From Clostridia bacterium (GTDB taxonomy: Bacteria; Bacillota; Clostridia; Christensenellales; Borkfalkiaceae): DNA of 17,548 nucleotides. Made by a program: the position numbers and the translations under genes. The notes under the pieces were generated by a model, which made no database searches, was not told where the DNA came from, and was given only the letters and a program-made list of their open reading frames with translations. How positions within the stretch are numbered: position 1 is the stretch's first letter; each line of letters opens with the position of its first letter. Location: assembly GCA_017452305.1 (NCBI GenBank), contig JAFTMQ010000047.1, forward strand, positions 1 through 17,548, in the 5' to 3' direction. This document shows, piece by piece, positions 1 to 6,619 of this stretch.

Positions 1-250
1 CCAATTTCTTGAATTGGTCATGTGTGGTGGAGATAGGCAAGCCAAATCTATCTTTAAAATATTGCGGCGAAAATTCAAGAGAAAATCCATCCATATTACC
101 GCATAAGCAAAGGTAGAAATAGAATGTATAGCCGTTACACGCCAAGTCCTTATACACCTTTCCCATAATATCAAGGTTTAAGCAAACGAAAGGGTCTTTT
201 TGAGTATTGGGTTTATGAATTTTGATGATTTTTTGATTAGGTACAGTCAT
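1..250 (-). CDS. Partial replication-initiator-like protein (N-terminus only)
   Basis: This is the first 83 codons of a gene that continues past the left edge of the window. The ATG at 248-250 is preceded by GGAGG at 257-261 with seven-base spacing, and the frame stays open to base 1. The visible protein starts MTVPNQKIIKIHKPN and continues into a segment reading NGYTFYFYLCLCGNMDGFSL, then FSPQYFKDRFGLPISTTHDQ. That order (short basic lead, hydrophobic helix rich in Y, F and L, then a helix ending in a recognition-helix-like stretch) resembles the winged-helix start of plasmid and integrative-element replication proteins of Firmicutes. The match is from memory of such sequences and covers too little to name a family. 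It is the last gene of a three-gene run with 263-688 and 702-1097, which fits the replication or maintenance module of a mobile element. It could also be a DNA-binding protein with no replication role. Confidence 0.6.
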   Translation of the reverse strand, partial: MTVPNQKIIKIHKPNTQKDPFVCLNLDIMGKVYKDLACNGYTFYFYLCLCGNMDGFSLEFSPQYFKDRFGLPISTTHDQFKKL

Positions 251-262
251 AATTAGCCTCCT

Positions 263-688
263 TTATGCTACTTGGGCGGCATCCGCCGCATTGTTTTTTT
301 CGTTGGTAATTTCTTTGTTTTCAAGCCCTAAATTTTTAACATCAGGGAAAGTATCTAAAAACCATTGTTTAATGTGGGGATATCGAATAGAGTGGCATTT
401 TGCCAAGAAACGCTTTTCTTTGTACTCTTGACGGATTTCTTGGCTTACTTCATGCCTATCCATGTATTCTTCCATGTAAGCGTATGTTAAGCCTTTAAAC
501 GCTTCTTTTTTGGGGTTTCTTTTGATGGTTTTACGAATTATATGATATTTAGGGTAAGAAGCTCTTACTTCTTGCAATATGCTAAATTCTTGGGTTCCAT
601 ATCTTGATGACTTCTTTGCAAATTCGCTATCCATTACAATTCTTCCGCTTTCAGGACCATCGTGATAAACTCTCAAAGTATTTCTCAT
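263..688 (-). CDS. Hypothetical mobile-element protein, paralogue of its upstream neighbour
   Basis: The start is taken at the ATG at 686-688 because AGGGGGTG lies just upstream (695-702). The frame is open 28 codons further, but that longer form would overlap the upstream gene and has no ribosome site of its own. The 141-residue product is basic and soluble, with no signal peptide or membrane segment. Its core reads KGLTYAYMEEYMDRH at residues 65-79, followed by QWFLDTFPDVKNL near 108-120. The same two blocks occur at nearly the same residue numbers in the product of 702-1097, so the two are tandem paralogues. Proteins with a KGLTYEYM-like block and a WFLxxxP-like block are, as I recall, common as small unnamed genes on clostridial mobile elements, and I know of no assigned function. 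The last ten or so residues are rich in A and N and look disordered. The gap to the replication-like gene is 12 bases, so they are probably cotranscribed. Confidence 0.8.
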   Translation of the reverse strand: MRNTLRVYHDGPESGRIVMDSEFAKKSSRYGTQEFSILQEVRASYPKYHIIRKTIKRNPKKEAFKGLTYAYMEEYMDRHEVSQEIRQEYKEKRFLAKCHSIRYPHIKQWFLDTFPDVKNLGLENKEITNEKNNAADAAQVA

Positions 689-701
689 GTCTATCACCCC
701 C

Positions 702-1097
702 TTACGCCACATTCGCGAGATACAACCACTCGCCTTTCGTCTTAAGGTCTTTGAATTCAGGATAGAACTCAAGGAAAGTTTTCTTTACCGCAAGGAATGA
801 TGCGTTGTTGTTTTTATGAATTTCAAACTTTTCTACGCTATTACCTTTTTCATGCTTTGCCGCATAATCATACAAGAATTCGCAAGTGATTCCTTTAAGG
901 GTTGCACTCTTTTTCTTGGTGGTGCTTTTTGCTCTTTTGATAACAATAATTTGATAGTCCGAATACTCTTTTCTTAATTCGTTGAATTCCTTGTATTCAT
1001 CCGAACCAACAACGCCTGCCTTTCTTGCGAAAGCTTCCTTAACTTCAATTGCCTTTGCTTCATAGTTAACTTTGTAATTTTGAATTTTCTTTTCCAT
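702..1097 (-). CDS. Hypothetical mobile-element protein, first gene of the element operon
   Basis: The product has 131 residues and is lysine-rich, with no signal peptide or membrane segment. The start ATG at 1095-1097 has an AAGGAA-like site about 12 bases upstream, weaker and further away than those of the next genes. Residues 68-82 read KGITCEFLYDYAAKH and residues 108-118 read FLEFYPEFKDL; both align with the downstream paralogue (263-688), as does the YxxYxII segment before them. The N-terminal third is predicted by eye to be helical, with heptad-like spacing of charged residues. The function is unknown. Its place behind the extended -10 promoter at 1182-1190, as the first gene of the run, and its palindrome-covered promoter would suit a protein whose dose is controlled, but nothing in the protein shows a DNA-binding motif I can name. 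Confidence 0.8.
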   Translation of the reverse strand: MEKKIQNYKVNYEAKAIEVKEAFARKAGVVGSDEYKEFNELRKEYSDYQIIVIKRAKSTTKKKSATLKGITCEFLYDYAAKHEKGNSVEKFEIHKNNNASFLAVKKTFLEFYPEFKDLKTKGEWLYLANVA

Positions 1098-1181
1098 AAT
1101 TTTTTTATTTCCTTTTTAATTTTTTTTATTTACTTGGGTTTCGTAAATGTTCGCGACCACTTGCTCAACCTTTGTACCCAT

Positions 1182-1202
1182 ATTATAACATACCTATTAT
1201 GT
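1182..1202 (-). promoter_or_regulatory. Extended -10 promoter with overlapping palindrome
   Basis: Read on the minus strand, 1190-1182 is TGTTATAAT, an exact extended -10 (TGnTATAAT). No good -35 stands 17 bases upstream, which the extended -10 can offset. An inverted repeat, ACATA (1188-1192), five bases, TATGT (1198-1202), overlaps the TG of the promoter and is well placed for a repressor. It would drive the three element genes at 1-1097 with a leader of about 75 bases. Confidence 0.6.
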
Positions 1203-1387
1203 AAACATGGTCATTAAATAGTACTTTGCTATTTTTTTGAAAAAGTTTTTAAAAGTTTTTTAAAAGATGTTACAAAGTTATTTTAAAGATGACTTTTGGA
1301 TGTTTGAGAGATATTCAAAAGATGTGTAAAACCTGTTAAAAGGCTGTATATTTTTTTACTTTTTTTGTGTGCGGCGGCGGTTATTTC
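1203..1387. other. AT-rich intergenic stretch, no gene seen
   Basis: This is a low-complexity stretch of A and T runs lying between two divergent promoters. An AAAGATG word recurs at 1263-1269, 1285-1291 and 1318-1324 with uneven spacing. No open frame with a ribosome site is seen on either strand. Confidence 0.5.
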
Positions 1388-1416
1388 TTGACATTTTTGC
1401 GCGGATTTGGTATAAT
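1388..1416 (+). promoter_or_regulatory. Perfect-consensus sigma-70 promoter pointing outward
   Basis: TTGACA at 1388-1393 and TATAAT at 1411-1416 are separated by exactly 17 bases. Both hexamers and the spacing match the vegetative consensus in full. Transcription should start near 1423 and run to the terminator at 1596-1632, giving an RNA of roughly 200 bases that carries the tRNA 3' fragment and no credible coding region. Confidence 0.8.
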
Positions 1417-1418
1417 AT

Positions 1419-1439
1419 AATCAGGTCAAGAATCAGGTC
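1419..1439 (+). repeat. Tandem direct repeat AATCAGGTC
   Basis: AATCAGGTC occurs at 1419-1427 and again at 1431-1439, a 12-base period, directly on the predicted start site of the outward promoter. A further pair, ATTTATAAGG, lies at 1442-1451 and 1505-1514. They could be protein-binding sites (recombinase arm sites or operators) or chance repeats in AT-rich DNA. Confidence 0.4.
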
Positions 1440-1546
1440 CAATTTATAAGGAAATGGCTCTTTGATACTTTAAAAATTGTTAGCATTTGGTAGAAAGTTC
1501 CTTTATTTATAAGGGATGTAGTGTGTTGATGGATGACGTAAGACGT

Positions 1547-1591
1547 TTAGGGACCAAAAGGTCGTGGGTTCAAGTCCCGTCGCCTCAACCA
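1547..1591 (+). tRNA. 3' part of a tRNA without its 5' part; likely attachment site
   Basis: Bases 1564-1580 form a T arm (stem GTGGG, loop TTCAAGT, stem CCCGT with two wobbles). It is preceded by a five-base variable loop AGGTC (1559-1563) and followed by a 3' acceptor strand CGCCTCA (1581-1587), discriminator A and an encoded CCA (1589-1591). The 5' acceptor partner TGAGGCG and a D arm are absent upstream, and the 5' side of the anticodon stem does not pair, so homology probably starts in or near the anticodon loop (about 1547). This is the pattern left when an element integrates into a tRNA 3' end: the intact tRNA would be at the other end of the element, left of the window. Amino acid identity is not clear. 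Confidence 0.6.
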
Positions 1592-1595
1592 CGGA

Positions 1596-1632
1596 AAATC
1601 TCTTGAAACATAAAGGGTTTCAGGAGATTTTT
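1596..1632 (+). terminator. Strong intrinsic terminator after the tRNA fragment
   Basis: The arms AAATCTCTTGAAAC (1596-1609) and GTTTCAGGAGATTT (1617-1630) pair along 14 positions with one G-U wobble, around a seven-base loop. The 3' arm ends in a T run (1628-1632). It lies four bases after the encoded CCA, as expected for the original terminator of the target tRNA gene. Confidence 0.85.
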
Positions 1633-1859
1633 CTTTTCCAAAAACCTTCTAATTTTCAGGCTTGACCACATGTTTGACCATTTGCGGATTTTTCTCCGTT
1701 TTTATGTGCTTGGAATGGCAGGTTTTTTTTGCAAAAAATAAAAAATCTCTTTTCTTTGTTTACTGAGTATCAAATTTTGAGGGGTGACGATTGATTTCGT
1801 CACCCCTTTAATGTTGCCTTTTTCAGTTCAGCCATTTCCGTTTCCACCGTTTTAATAAC
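1633..1859. other. Intergenic region, no supported gene
   Basis: No frame with a plausible start is seen. Two short minus-strand open stretches, one ending with a stop near 1657 (last residues MVKHVVKPEN) and one with its stop inside the hairpin at 1781-1806 (last residues METEMAELKKATLKG without the start being certain), may be gene debris. Neither is long enough to assign. Confidence 0.4.
1781..1806. terminator. Ten-base-pair hairpin, weak terminator
   Basis: GGGGTGACGA (1781-1790) and TCGTCACCCC (1797-1806) pair perfectly around a six-base loop. The plus-strand side has only TTTAATG after it and the minus-strand side TCAAAATTTG, so termination in either direction would be modest. Confidence 0.5.
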
Positions 1860-1900
1860 AAAAAAGCACTATTAAGTGATTTCAACTACTCAACAGTGCT
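1860..1900 (-). terminator. Intrinsic terminator of the carbohydrate operon
   Basis: Read on the minus strand, AGCACTGTTGAGT pairs with ACTTAATAGTGCT over 13 positions (two G-U wobbles) around a ten-base loop, followed by six T residues (1865-1860). It stands about 115 bases after the stop codon of the GH37 gene, with no gene between, and is the natural end of the operon. Confidence 0.85.
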
Positions 1901-2014
1901 CTATTTCATATTTCTTTTATTGCTCTTACAAGTACTACTTTGTACTATAAACGCCGCGCTCTTTTTTCAGGACATTCAACTCCATTGCTGCGCAAAAAAT
2001 ATTGTACAATAACT

Positions 2015-3244
2015 TTATACATCTTTTTTATCCGTTTCCAAATAACGATACACGCCTGCCGTCCAACCCATCATTTCGGGCGTTTCGTACTCTTGCGTGA
2101 CGGATACAATACCGTTTTTGGCATCGTATTTTTCCCAAAGTGAGCCCGTTTTTTCAAACACAGCGTCTACCGTGGCAAGATATTTATCTGCCACTCGTCT
2201 TGCATCTTCCGCCATACCGATACGCTTTAAACCAACATACGCGAAATATACGTTAGAGGGCCACATCGAGGGGTAATCCCATTGCAGATATTTTTCCTCT
2301 TCGCCACGATATTCGCAAGCCGCTATCCCAAAAGGAAGTTCTAATTTGGCAAGCACCGCTTTTGCCGCTTTTTTATCATCGGACAAGCCCACTGCATACG
2401 GATAGAGCGAAGCGCAGCTTACGACCTTGGAGAAGCATTTTTTCTTAAAATTGTAATCGTAATATATACCGCTTTCCTTATCCAACATGTACGTATCCAT
2501 AAGCGATTTGCGTTCCTCCGCGCGCGCCGCCCAAACGACCGCTTTTTCGGGCGCGTCCAAAATGCGCATGATTTCCGCGACCTTACACTCCACGTCATAC
2601 AAAAGACAGTTGAGGTCGAGATGTGCAAATTCGCTGGGGGCAAACGGCTCGTCCTCCGTCCTAAAGCGAGGGTTAAAATCCCAACCGCTTTCCGCAATCG
2701 TCAACAATTCTTTGGTGAAAGCGATTTGCGCGTCCTCACCCTCCTTCCAAACCCCGACGCGGTCGGCAAGCCAAGGATATTGCGCCTTTAATACTGAACG
2801 TGTAGAATTGGTACTATGTGCATTTAAGCCGATCTCCGTTTTTCTGTCACTCATAAAAAAGTCATATTCCTGCAAAATCGAGCCCAGGTATTTTTCCAAA
2901 ACCTTTTTATCCTTTTTATGCAAATACAAATCGAACACCCCGCGTGTGAACAAAGGCGGTTGCGAGCGGTCAAGCAAGTGATTTGCGTTGGGCATATACC
3001 CCAAATTGGAAATAAAATAGCTCATAACGTCCAAATTGTTTTCCGCCTGCTCCGCTTTTCCATCCAGCATAAAACCAAGGTTGCCAAAATAAGTATCCCA
3101 ATAATAAAAATCGGAAAATACATCTTTTATATTGGCGCAAGGCACGCTGTAAGGCTTGGGCATCTTCACGATGCCACGGCTCTGTTCATCAGGCGAATGT
3201 ACCGAATTATCCCAATTCTCTTTGATATATTGCGTAACTGTCAT
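2015..3244 (-). CDS. GH37 (trehalase-family) glycoside hydrolase, cytoplasmic
   Basis: The 409-residue product carries the (alpha/alpha)6-barrel signatures of family GH37: YYWDTYF (47-53), a NANHLLDRSQPPLF block (about 87-100), ESGWDF with the expected catalytic acid Asp at 189, and QWDYPSMW (321-328). A C-terminal WEKYD then TQEYE segment holds the likely catalytic base Glu (about 385). The usual PGGRF before YYWD and the glycine run GGGGEY before the base are missing, and the protein is shorter than the roughly 550 residues of enterobacterial trehalases, so the substrate may not be trehalose. There is no signal peptide, so it should act on imported sugar. The start at 3242-3244 is chosen for the GGAG eight bases upstream; the frame extends 19 codons further through a hairpin with no ribosome site. 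It is the last gene of the operon. Confidence 0.82.
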   Translation of the reverse strand: MTVTQYIKENWDNSVHSPDEQSRGIVKMPKPYSVPCANIKDVFSDFYYWDTYFGNLGFMLDGKAEQAENNLDVMSYFISNLGYMPNANHLLDRSQPPLFTRGVFDLYLHKKDKKVLEKYLGSILQEYDFFMSDRKTEIGLNAHSTNSTRSVLKAQYPWLADRVGVWKEGEDAQIAFTKELLTIAESGWDFNPRFRTEDEPFAPSEFAHLDLNCLLYDVECKVAEIMRILDAPEKAVVWAARAEERKSLMDTYMLDKESGIYYDYNFKKKCFSKVVSCASLYPYAVGLSDDKKAAKAVLAKLELPFGIAACEYRGEEEKYLQWDYPSMWPSNVYFAYVGLKRIGMAEDARRVADKYLATVDAVFEKTGSLWEKYDAKNGIVSVTQEYETPEMMGWTAGVYRYLETDKKDV

Positions 3245-3269
3245 ACAATTTTTCTCCGTTTCAGTATAA

Positions 3270-3305
3270 CCGAATGCTTCGTCTTTTTCAAAACGAAGCA
3301 TTCGG
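3270..3305. terminator. Perfect 13-bp intercistronic hairpin
   Basis: CCGAATGCTTCGT (3270-3282) pairs fully with ACGAAGCATTCGG (3293-3305) around a ten-base loop. In the operon direction no T run follows (GTTATAC instead), so it is more likely an RNA stability or processing element, or a partial attenuator before the GH37 gene. On the plus strand GCATTTTTT follows, but there is no plus-strand gene to end. Confidence 0.6.
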
Positions 3306-3312
3306 GCATTTT

Positions 3313-4071
3313 TTATCCTTCCATAAGCTTTACACGGAAATTGTCGATATAAACGATCTGCGTTTCCTCGTGCAATTCACCGCGTTCAAAGATAAAGCCA
3401 AGCTCTTCCACGCGGTCCAAAATTTCCTTATATCCATAAGACAATATGCTGTAATCCACAGGGATTTCCACGTTGTTCATACCAGGCTTTACGGTAAAAT
3501 AGTAACGGTACGGCTGCGAAGTCACGCTTGAATCGGGACACATATAAAACGCTACGTTTAAATCATAATCCATCGCGTTGTAAATATCGACCAACACGCT
3601 TTCACAATCGTTAAAATCGTATTTGTTAAAATACGTTCCATCCGTCTTAAAGCCGATATACGGCGAACGTTTTCCCCAAAGCTCTTCCCTACCGAGGATT
3701 TCGCATTTCAAGCTTTGATTGCCGCGTGTAATGGTCGCAAGCTCCGCTTCCGTCGCCGCTTTATAGAGGTGCTTGCCTGCAACGCCGTTGCCAGGCAATT
3801 CCCCTTTCGTTATCAACGTCCACGTACCGAACGACCAGCCCGATTTCACATTTCCTGCTATATCGTCGTAGCTTTCAAAATCCGCGATTTGCATACAGCC
3901 GTTTTCGATAATGGGTTGATTTTGCACCTGCTCGGATGCACTTGATTCTTCCGAAACACTGCTGCTTTCGTTGTCGCCCGTATTATCACATCCACCAAAG
4001 GCGATAAGCGCGCCAAAGCTCATCATAGCCGTCACGGCAAGAACGCCGATTCTTCTAAACAATTTTTTCAT
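3313..4071 (-). CDS. Surface lipoprotein made of one carbohydrate-binding-like module
   Basis: The 252-residue product has a lipoprotein signal peptide (KKLFRR, hydrophobic core, then AFGGC with Cys28) and a Ser/Glu-rich linker to about residue 55. The rest is a single beta-rich domain: DFESYDD near 64, a GNQSLKCEI block near 116, LVDIYNAMDYDLNVAFYM, PGMNNVEIPV, and a closing VYIDNFRVKL. The same landmarks in the same order (FEDG, GNQSLRI, LSIYN, PGWNYLQI, VYLDEIAY) make up the C-terminal domain of the upstream GH123-like protein, so this looks like a free-standing copy of that module, in the style of CBM11/galactose-binding-like domains. No catalytic residues can be proposed. AGGAGG abuts the stop codon of the preceding gene (gap 11 bases), giving tight coupling. 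It probably sits on the outer face of the membrane, holding glycan near the importer. Confidence 0.78.
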   Translation of the reverse strand: MKKLFRRIGVLAVTAMMSFGALIAFGGCDNTGDNESSSVSEESSASEQVQNQPIIENGCMQIADFESYDDIAGNVKSGWSFGTWTLITKGELPGNGVAGKHLYKAATEAELATITRGNQSLKCEILGREELWGKRSPYIGFKTDGTYFNKYDFNDCESVLVDIYNAMDYDLNVAFYMCPDSSVTSQPYRYYFTVKPGMNNVEIPVDYSILSYGYKEILDRVEELGFIFERGELHEETQIVYIDNFRVKLMEG

Positions 4072-4082
4072 GCTTATCCTCC

Positions 4083-6605
4083 TTATTTCTTCGTGTATGC
4101 GATTTCATCCAGGTAAACCGTCTTGACGCCTGCCTCGCCCTCTTCCGTCAAAATGTTATCCATGAAGAAGTAGAAGCCGTTTACCTTATCCAACCTCGAC
4201 AGTGTAGAAACCTTGATTTGCAAATAGTTCCAACCAGGGGCAAGCTCGTAATCGTTGATGGACAAATACTGGTCCCCGACGAAGGTCGAAAGACGCAATT
4301 CCACAGTTTCCGCTTCCGTATTATAGATGGAAAGCGTGAGGTCTTGCAATTCGGATAAGTTGCCGCCGTTCAAGCTTGCCGCACTGATGGAGAAGAACGG
4401 TTCGTACGTTCCCTCAACGACCTTACCCGTCAAATCTATCCTCAAAGATTGATTACCATTGGATACGTATTGCGTGTCGGTGTTGATAGAAATCGGCGTT
4501 TCCGTTCTCGTACGGATACCGTCCGTCTTTCCGTCCTCAAAATCAATGGCGATTTGATACAAGCCCGACAGCACTTTCTTCGTTTCCACCGTCTTACCGT
4601 CGAAGGTCACCGACAGCACAAGCGTGGTTTCCTTGGAAAGGTCGATGATAAGCTGATAACTGCCAGCCTCTTTTACAAGCTGTTCGCCCTTATAGCTTAC
4701 AGTCGCGTCCTCATTGTAGGTGTTGAAACGAACGATTGCTTTGCCTTGCTGAACGACGATATCTTCGTACAATACGCCGTGATCAGAGCTGCAAAGCAGA
4801 ATCATTTCCGCAAACTCTCGGCGGGTCGCATAGAATACGTCGCGATCGGTAATAGGCGTTACCTCGGAGAATACGCTTGCGTACAAGGTATCCTCTATCG
4901 CCTGCGAATCCAGCCCTCTTTCCGTATAGATTTCATCCAACATATTCAAATATTCGTAATCTTCCATACCGTCGCGGTAGGATACCGCACGCAGGGAGCC
5001 TACGGGGCCTATAATGCCGTAAGGCGCGCCCGGATAGAACAGGAAACCGTCGCCAGGCACGTAATCGCCGCGCATCGTTTCCGTATACGGGTCGTCTACG
5101 GGTTCGCTGTAATTATCCCAAAGATAATCGTTGATAGCCCAATTCAAATACCCATCCATATCGTACGCCTTTTGCATCCAGCTCATCAAACGGCTGCCGA
5201 GCAAATAATCGTCGATATGCGTCGTGGGATAAGGATATTTCGGGGATACGCAGGTGTAGAACCAATCTTCCTTTTCATACGGCCAATCCCCTTCCAAATC
5301 GTCCGCAAACGCGTGGTCGCGCTGGTCTTGATTGTAAAGAAACTCCAACTCGATACAAGGCGTGATGGCATCTGCGCCGATGGAATTCATTTTATCCACG
5401 GAATCGGGTTTGTTAAGCGGCAATACGTTGGGAATCGTAACCAAAGTTTCCGAAACCGTTTCAAGGAAGAAACTGTAATTGTCGTAGCCGACAAGCTCCG
5501 CCTCCAACTCCGCATTGACGTCAAGAAGCATCTTTTTATACGCCGCGTTTACGTTTTGCACTTTTTCAAACGAGCCAGGTCTGCTCTCGGACGGCTCGTC
5601 GATGATGTTACAAAAATAGAAAATCGCTTTGTCTAAATAATTGACGTTATCCTCTAAGCTCGCTTTTACGATTGCTTTTAAATACGTCTTTAAAAGGGTA
5701 ACGTTGAAAGGAACGGTCATGCCATCGTATATCTGCGAGGTCACCTCGTAATATACGTTATAGGTAGAGAACCCCGCCCAGTTATAATATTTACGAAGCA
5801 ATTCCACGTACTTTTCCTCGCCGCCCACGCCGTTGAACGGCAAATAGCAGTTCATACGGTATTTCAGCTGTTCCTCAAAGTATACGGTATCCATATAATC
5901 AGAGGAATCAAACTCGAACGAGGCGTAATTATCACGGCTGAAACGGGACAAATAATTCTTCGTCGAAGGGGTCGCAGGGACCTCGAAATCCCAAACGGTA
6001 AGGCTGACGGGGACGTTATAAACGCCCTCCTTTGCGCGTACCGTCACCGTACCCGTATATACGCCGGGGGCTGTGTCGGCAAGCGTTTGCACCTCTACGT
6101 AAATCGCCTGCGTATTTCCCTCTTTTACGACGTTTTCACCGTATTCCACGGCTACGTCCATAGGCAACAACGCATCGGGTACCATACTTCCCACCTTAAA
6201 GTCGGGATTCGTACCTTTACGCGTCGTTATTTCCAAATACTTCTCCATATACACGGAAACGTTTTCTTCGGGAATATACGCCTTTCCGTTGGTCAAACGG
6301 GAAACCTCGACGGTGTAACCGTCGATATCCTCGTTTGCAAGGAAAACGACCTGCGCGCCCTCGTATTCCCCTTTCGCCATCTCAATCGTCAAAGGGGTCA
6401 ATTCGGGAATATCGCCCGTATAATTTTGCAAGACTTTCTCTTGCGCGTCCGTTGTCCAAAGCGTGATACCTACGCCTGCCGCTTCTTCCGTTCCACCGTC
6501 AGAGTTTTGCGTAGCACCGCAGCTTGCGGCGCTACCTATTACCCCACCGAGCATCACCGCTGAAAGCGCAAGCGATAACGCCTTTCGGATGTTCTTTTTC
6601 TTCAT
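4083..6605 (-). CDS. GH123/DUF4091-like glycoside hydrolase, lipoprotein
   Basis: The start is taken at 6603-6605 (MKKKNIRKAL) behind AAGGAG; a longer in-frame start would overlap the preceding gene. The 840-residue product has a signal peptide with Cys29 (SAASC), so it is probably a lipoprotein. Domains: an N-terminal beta-sandwich (about 54-209, with MAKGEYEGAQVVF), a TIM-barrel-like catalytic domain with the dyad DE at 336-337 (NIIDEPSESR), and the family hallmark GDGFLFYPG followed by RDGMEDYEYL (518-552). A short beta domain and a C-terminal carbohydrate-binding-like module (about 687-840) end the protein. In GH123 beta-N-acetylgalactosaminidases, the Asp orients the substrate N-acetyl group and the Glu is the acid/base. 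DUF4091 proteins are broader than GH123, so GalNAc as substrate is only a suggestion. The gap from the solute-binding gene is 14 bases. Confidence 0.82.
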   Translation of the reverse strand: MKKKNIRKALSLALSAVMLGGVIGSAASCGATQNSDGGTEEAAGVGITLWTTDAQEKVLQNYTGDIPELTPLTIEMAKGEYEGAQVVFLANEDIDGYTVEVSRLTNGKAYIPEENVSVYMEKYLEITTRKGTNPDFKVGSMVPDALLPMDVAVEYGENVVKEGNTQAIYVEVQTLADTAPGVYTGTVTVRAKEGVYNVPVSLTVWDFEVPATPSTKNYLSRFSRDNYASFEFDSSDYMDTVYFEEQLKYRMNCYLPFNGVGGEEKYVELLRKYYNWAGFSTYNVYYEVTSQIYDGMTVPFNVTLLKTYLKAIVKASLEDNVNYLDKAIFYFCNIIDEPSESRPGSFEKVQNVNAAYKKMLLDVNAELEAELVGYDNYSFFLETVSETLVTIPNVLPLNKPDSVDKMNSIGADAITPCIELEFLYNQDQRDHAFADDLEGDWPYEKEDWFYTCVSPKYPYPTTHIDDYLLGSRLMSWMQKAYDMDGYLNWAINDYLWDNYSEPVDDPYTETMRGDYVPGDGFLFYPGAPYGIIGPVGSLRAVSYRDGMEDYEYLNMLDEIYTERGLDSQAIEDTLYASVFSEVTPITDRDVFYATRREFAEMILLCSSDHGVLYEDIVVQQGKAIVRFNTYNEDATVSYKGEQLVKEAGSYQLIIDLSKETTLVLSVTFDGKTVETKKVLSGLYQIAIDFEDGKTDGIRTRTETPISINTDTQYVSNGNQSLRIDLTGKVVEGTYEPFFSISAASLNGGNLSELQDLTLSIYNTEAETVELRLSTFVGDQYLSINDYELAPGWNYLQIKVSTLSRLDKVNGFYFFMDNILTEEGEAGVKTVYLDEIAYTKK

Positions 6606-6619
6606 ATTGCTTATTCTCC

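Noticed and set aside
1262..1324. AAAGATG repeats as possible replication iterons
   Set aside because: Three short copies with uneven spacing in A/T-rich DNA; chance is likely.
1529..1606. Short plus-strand frame over the tRNA fragment (starts MDDVRRLGTKRSWVQV)
   Set aside because: It has no ribosome site and its residues are simply the translation of a tRNA T arm and acceptor strand.
1658..1770. Minus-strand stretch ending MVKHVVKPEN, possible tail of an integrase
   Set aside because: About 37 codons, no start, no catalytic motif; the resemblance is too thin to call a pseudogene.
1940..2143. Plus-strand frame of 67 codons
   Set aside because: It overlaps the end of the GH37 gene on the other strand and has no ribosome site.
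4449..5636. Long plus-strand frame of 395 codons
   Set aside because: It lies wholly opposite the GH123-like gene, has no ribosome site, and its translation is rich in R, H and V in the way of antisense shadows.
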